Assembly (NCBI GenBank): GCA_038207265.1
Contig: JBBQZZ010000011.1
Coordinates: 62,001-126,000 of the forward strand
Direction: 5' to 3'
From: JACMLD01 sp038207265
GTDB taxonomy: Bacteria > Bacteroidota > Bacteroidia > Chitinophagales > Chitinophagaceae
DNA: 64,000 nt
Part shown: piece after piece, positions 61,637-64,000 of the stretch
Numbering within the stretch: position 1 is the stretch's first letter
Layout of the letters: every line of letters starts with the position of its first letter
Program-made: the position numbers and the translations under genes
Notes under the pieces: model-generated
Databases searched by the model: none
The model's input: only the letters and a program-made list of their open reading frames with translations
What the model was told of the DNA's origin: nothing

Positions 61637-63085
61637 ATGGAAAATGAAAAAAAAAATATTCGTATATTAATTGTGGAGGATGATGAAGATGATTTTTACT
61701 ATACTCGTGATCTCCTCAGGATGATCCCGCAGGCAGAAAATTGGACGATAGACTGGTCTTATAAATACAAAGACGCTCTTAACTACATTTGTTCCAAACA
61801 CTATGATATATATTTTGTAGATTATTATCTTGGGGCTAAAACCGGTCTTGACTTACTGGAAGAAGGAATTGCTCAGAACTGCAACGAGCCTATCATCTTA
61901 CTTACCGGCAGAGGAAATCAGTCAATTGACATGAAGGCCATGCAAAGCGGAGCAATTGATTACCTCATAAAAAGCGAAATAACAACCGAAAAATTAGAAA
62001 GGGCAATTCGATATGCATTGGAAAAAGCACAAACACTCAAAGTGCTTCGAATCAATGAACAAAAGTACAGGAACATATTTGAACAATCCAAAGATGCAAT
62101 TTTCTTACTCGACGAGGATTTCAAATTTTTAACGGTCAATGAAACCACCAACCTGCTGCTTCAATATTCCAGTGATGAATTGCTCTCCATGACCATCACG
62201 GATTTAATGGCCGATGATACACAATCCCTGCCCCTGATTGAAAAATTTCAATCGGAAGGCGAAATCATTGATTTCGAACTTGAATTTGTTTGCAAGAATG
62301 GCGATGATAAGATTTGTCTTTTCTCTGCCTCAAAAATCAAAGGCAACGATGAAACTCCCCTAATCCAGGGGCTACTGCACGATATCACAAAACTGCGTGC
62401 AGCAGAAAAAACGGTCTTGCTGGGAGAGAAAATGGCGCTGGCAGGAAGGCTGGTACAAGTGCTTGCACATGAAATCAGGAATCCTCTTACAAATATTACG
62501 CTGTCTGCAGAACATCTCCAAAAGGAAGAACACTATAACACACAGGAACAATATTTTGAAATTATTTTCAGGAACAGTCACCGCATTAATGAAATTATCA
62601 CCCAACTCATTCACTCATCCAGGCCAGCAGATGTGAATTTACAGCCAGCGTTTTTGCAGACCGTACTGGATGAAACGATTACTGCAGCAACCGACAGAAT
62701 TATTTTGCGCGACGTTAAATTACAAATCAATTACCCGGACGTATTGATTCCAATCATGGCAGACAAAGTACAACTGAGTATTGCATTTCTAAATATCATC
62801 ACCAATTCAATTGAGGCCATGGATGACGGGGAAGGAAGATTGATCATCTCCGTACATCCTAACCACGAAAACTGTGAAGTACGAATTACCGATAATGGCA
62901 GCGGCATCAGTGAAGAAAATCAAAAGAAATTATTCGAACCTTATTTCACTTCCAAGCGCAATGGAATTGGTTTGGGGCTGGCAGCTACATTGAACATATT
63001 ACAAAGTCACCTTGCAAAAATAGAAGTGTTTTCACTGGAAGGAACAGGAACTACTTTTTCCATTAACTTGCCTGTTATCAATTAA
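61637..63085 (+). CDS. Soluble receiver-PAS-histidine kinase
   Basis: A 482-residue kinase without membrane segments. Residues 8-125 are a receiver domain (LIVEDDEDDFYY, IYFVDYYLGAKTG). Residues about 140-260 are a PAS sensor (KYRNIFEQSKDAIFLLDED). Then come the phosphoacceptor helix LAHEIRNPLTNI near residue 277 and an ATPase domain (ITNSIEAMDD, ITDNGSGISEE, GIGLGLAATLNIL). A cytoplasmic signal or phosphorelay input is inferred. It is expected to phosphorylate the NtrC-type regulator encoded upstream. Confidence 0.93.
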   Translation: MENEKKNIRILIVEDDEDDFYYTRDLLRMIPQAENWTIDWSYKYKDALNYICSKHYDIYFVDYYLGAKTGLDLLEEGIAQNCNEPIILLTGRGNQSIDMKAMQSGAIDYLIKSEITTEKLERAIRYALEKAQTLKVLRINEQKYRNIFEQSKDAIFLLDEDFKFLTVNETTNLLLQYSSDELLSMTITDLMADDTQSLPLIEKFQSEGEIIDFELEFVCKNGDDKICLFSASKIKGNDETPLIQGLLHDITKLRAAEKTVLLGEKMALAGRLVQVLAHEIRNPLTNITLSAEHLQKEEHYNTQEQYFEIIFRNSHRINEIITQLIHSSRPADVNLQPAFLQTVLDETITAATDRIILRDVKLQINYPDVLIPIMADKVQLSIAFLNIITNSIEAMDDGEGRLIISVHPNHENCEVRITDNGSGISEENQKKLFEPYFTSKRNGIGLGLAATLNILQSHLAKIEVFSLEGTGTTFSINLPVIN

Positions 63086-63487
63086 CTTCTTTTGGTTTTT
63101 GCATTTTCTCTTAATTACCCAAAAGCAACAGTTTTTTTGCGCTTAACTTGGCTGAATTGTTATCAACTTCAGCCGTATTGCCGCTTCAGTACTTACAGAA
63201 ATAATCACCGGTAAAATAAATGATAGCCTCTTTATGTTTTCTTCGGTCTATTATAGGATTGATAATATCAAAACATGAAACCTGCCCAGTGAATACAACT
63301 GTGGAAATAGTTGCGCATGCCGGTAAAATAAGCAGCATCTGATTTCATTGAAAGAAACAAGATATTTAAAAAGGCGGTTTTAAACCGCTTTATTCATTAT
63401 TTGATGTGTAAAAATTACCCAAAAAAAGCGGCATAAAAATTACATATACCGTATAGTGATTTATTTTTTACCTGCACAATAAGTAAT
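63086..63487. other. Intergenic region after the kinase gene
   Basis: About 400 bp with no gene. It contains the perfect short repeat TTGATAATATCAA at 63259-63271 (arms of 5, spacer 3) and a hairpin at 63370-63392 that may be the terminator of the kinase unit. Confidence 0.4.
63370..63392 (+). terminator. Probable terminator
   Basis: AAGGCGGTTT and AAACCGCTTT form a near-perfect stem with T-rich sequence after it. It lies 285 bp beyond the kinase stop codon. Confidence 0.5.
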
Positions 63488-63814
63488 ATGAAAGAAAAAC
63501 AACTGCTGCTCATTTTAATCGTCACCATTACGGTGGTACATGCTTTTGGCAAAAAAAATAAAATGGATTCACCATTTCATAATACACCTGTTAAACCATC
63601 GCAGCCGGTTATTATTGTAAATCCAGGTAATAATAAGACAGTCCCGGCGATCAATATCAATCAATTAGAGAAAGAAAATCAAATAAAGAAAATGCACCAA
63701 CCATCTTTCTATCGTTATCACCACTTAAAAAACAGGGTCGATACTAATATAGCAGTTCTTGCCAGTAATGAAGTTATCAATCATTTTGAAAGAATAAGGG
63801 CTTCTCATGCCTGA
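63488..63814 (+). CDS. Small exported protein of unknown function
   Basis: A 108-residue protein with a signal peptide (residues 1-20, LLLILIVTITVVHAFG). The mature part is basic, with a Pro/Asn-rich stretch (VKPSQPVIIVNPGNNK) and a helical HHLKNRVDTNIAVLASNEV end (quoted in part). No family was recognised. A sequence CGGCATAAAAATTACAT upstream resembles a weak sigma-54 promoter. Confidence 0.55.
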   Translation: MKEKQLLLILIVTITVVHAFGKKNKMDSPFHNTPVKPSQPVIIVNPGNNKTVPAININQLEKENQIKKMHQPSFYRYHHLKNRVDTNIAVLASNEVINHFERIRASHA

Positions 63815-63823
63815 GTATGCAAG

Positions 63824-64000
63824 GTGAAGGATAAAATAAAAATATTATTTGATGGGCAAAGGCAAATTGCCACGCTAAACAAAATACATCATCCTATACA
63901 TAGACTGATGTATCAAGTGGCTTTTGAAGATAATTATGAAAATATATTTTTTACTGATGTTGAAACCGATGACTGGATTGAACAGGATCTTGGATTCACT
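63824..64000 (+). CDS. Hypothetical protein, N-terminal part (gene runs out of the window)
   Basis: From a GTG at 63824 the frame stays open for 59 codons to the window edge (VKDKIKILFDGQRQIATLNK and onward to DWIEQDLGF). It is a soluble, acidic sequence with the strand-turn pattern YQVAFEDNYENIFFTDVETD (partial). It resembles small conserved Chitinophagaceae proteins of unknown function. The start codon is tentative because no ATG fits. Confidence 0.5.
   Translation, partial: MKDKIKILFDGQRQIATLNKIHHPIHRLMYQVAFEDNYENIFFTDVETDDWIEQDLGFT

Noticed and set aside
63259..63271. TTGAT-N3-ATCAA after the kinase gene
   Set aside because: Spacer of 3 does not fit the Crp/Fnr-type sites and no -7 element lies at the matching distance.
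1..64000. CRISPR arrays, tRNA or rRNA genes, insertion sequences, phage genes
   Set aside because: No regular spaced repeats, transposase or integrase motifs, cloverleaf sequences or rRNA segments were recognised in reading the window.

Overview
The window is chromosomal DNA of a Bacteroidetes bacterium, most likely a member of the Chitinophagaceae. The supporting signs are a low-to-moderate GC content, TAnnTTTG-type -7 promoter elements, almost no Shine-Dalgarno sequences, a type IX secretion sorting domain, and families frequent in that phylum (DUF4920, DUF5777, DUF4142, SUMF1-like proteins, paired M16 peptidases). No rRNA, tRNA, CRISPR array, phage or insertion sequence was recognised. About 62 protein genes, two decayed genes and many intrinsic terminators can be supported.

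Layout. 0-7.6 kb: end of an MFS permease, a Gfo/Idh/MocA oxidoreductase, a PQQ dehydrogenase with an inserted cytochrome c domain, phosphoglucomutase/phosphomannomutase, a DUF2279-like protein and a PyrR-like phosphoribosyltransferase. 7.6-15.2 kb: a membrane iron-sulfur protein, then housekeeping genes on the minus strand (M48 lipoprotein protease, plsY, prmA, pnp, rpsO). 15.3-26.1 kb: two glycosyltransferases, an FtsE-like ATPase, an ABC-2 exporter, a cyclophilin lipoprotein and a two-gene M16 peptidase operon. 26.2-32.3 kb: a compact minus-strand operon encoding an ethanolamine-type permease, a glutamine-synthetase-like ligase, an iron alcohol dehydrogenase, and one polypeptide joining a PuuD-type hydrolase to an aldehyde dehydrogenase. 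Together these match a gamma-glutamylation route for ethanolamine or a similar amino alcohol. 32.3-42.8 kb: a large SUMF1-like secreted protein, a T9SS cargo protein, purT, a flavin/PLP-oxidase-fold protein, an OsmC protein and several small unknowns.

42.8-50.2 kb is an electron-transfer region. It holds a YceI lipoprotein, a CX4CH cytochrome lipoprotein, a DUF5777 beta-barrel protein, a small cytochrome c, a Tat-anchored four-cluster ferredoxin and an NrfD/PsrC membrane protein, with no catalytic subunit. Its transcription units are preceded by [GT]TGAT-N4-ATCA[CT] palindromes of the Crp/Fnr type. In two promoters the palindrome centre lies exactly 51.5 bp upstream of an identical TATTTTTG element, which points to one shared regulator, probably of respiratory or low-oxygen conditions.

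50.3-58.4 kb carries a CoA-transferase, a set of small stress- or envelope-type genes (YtxH, an OmpA-like lipoprotein with a Ser-rich insertion, DUF892 ferritin-like, DUF4142, DUF1328), an MFS permease, and two broken genes: a small ORF split by an in-frame TGA and a Gfo/Idh pseudogene. 58.6-63.1 kb is a sigma-54 control module: rpoN, an NtrC-type activator and a soluble receiver-PAS-histidine kinase. The window ends with a small secreted protein and the start of a further unknown gene.

The findings with most interest are the ethanolamine-type operon with its hydrolase-dehydrogenase fusion, the fixed-geometry Crp/Fnr-like regulon, and the NrfCD-like module without a catalytic subunit.
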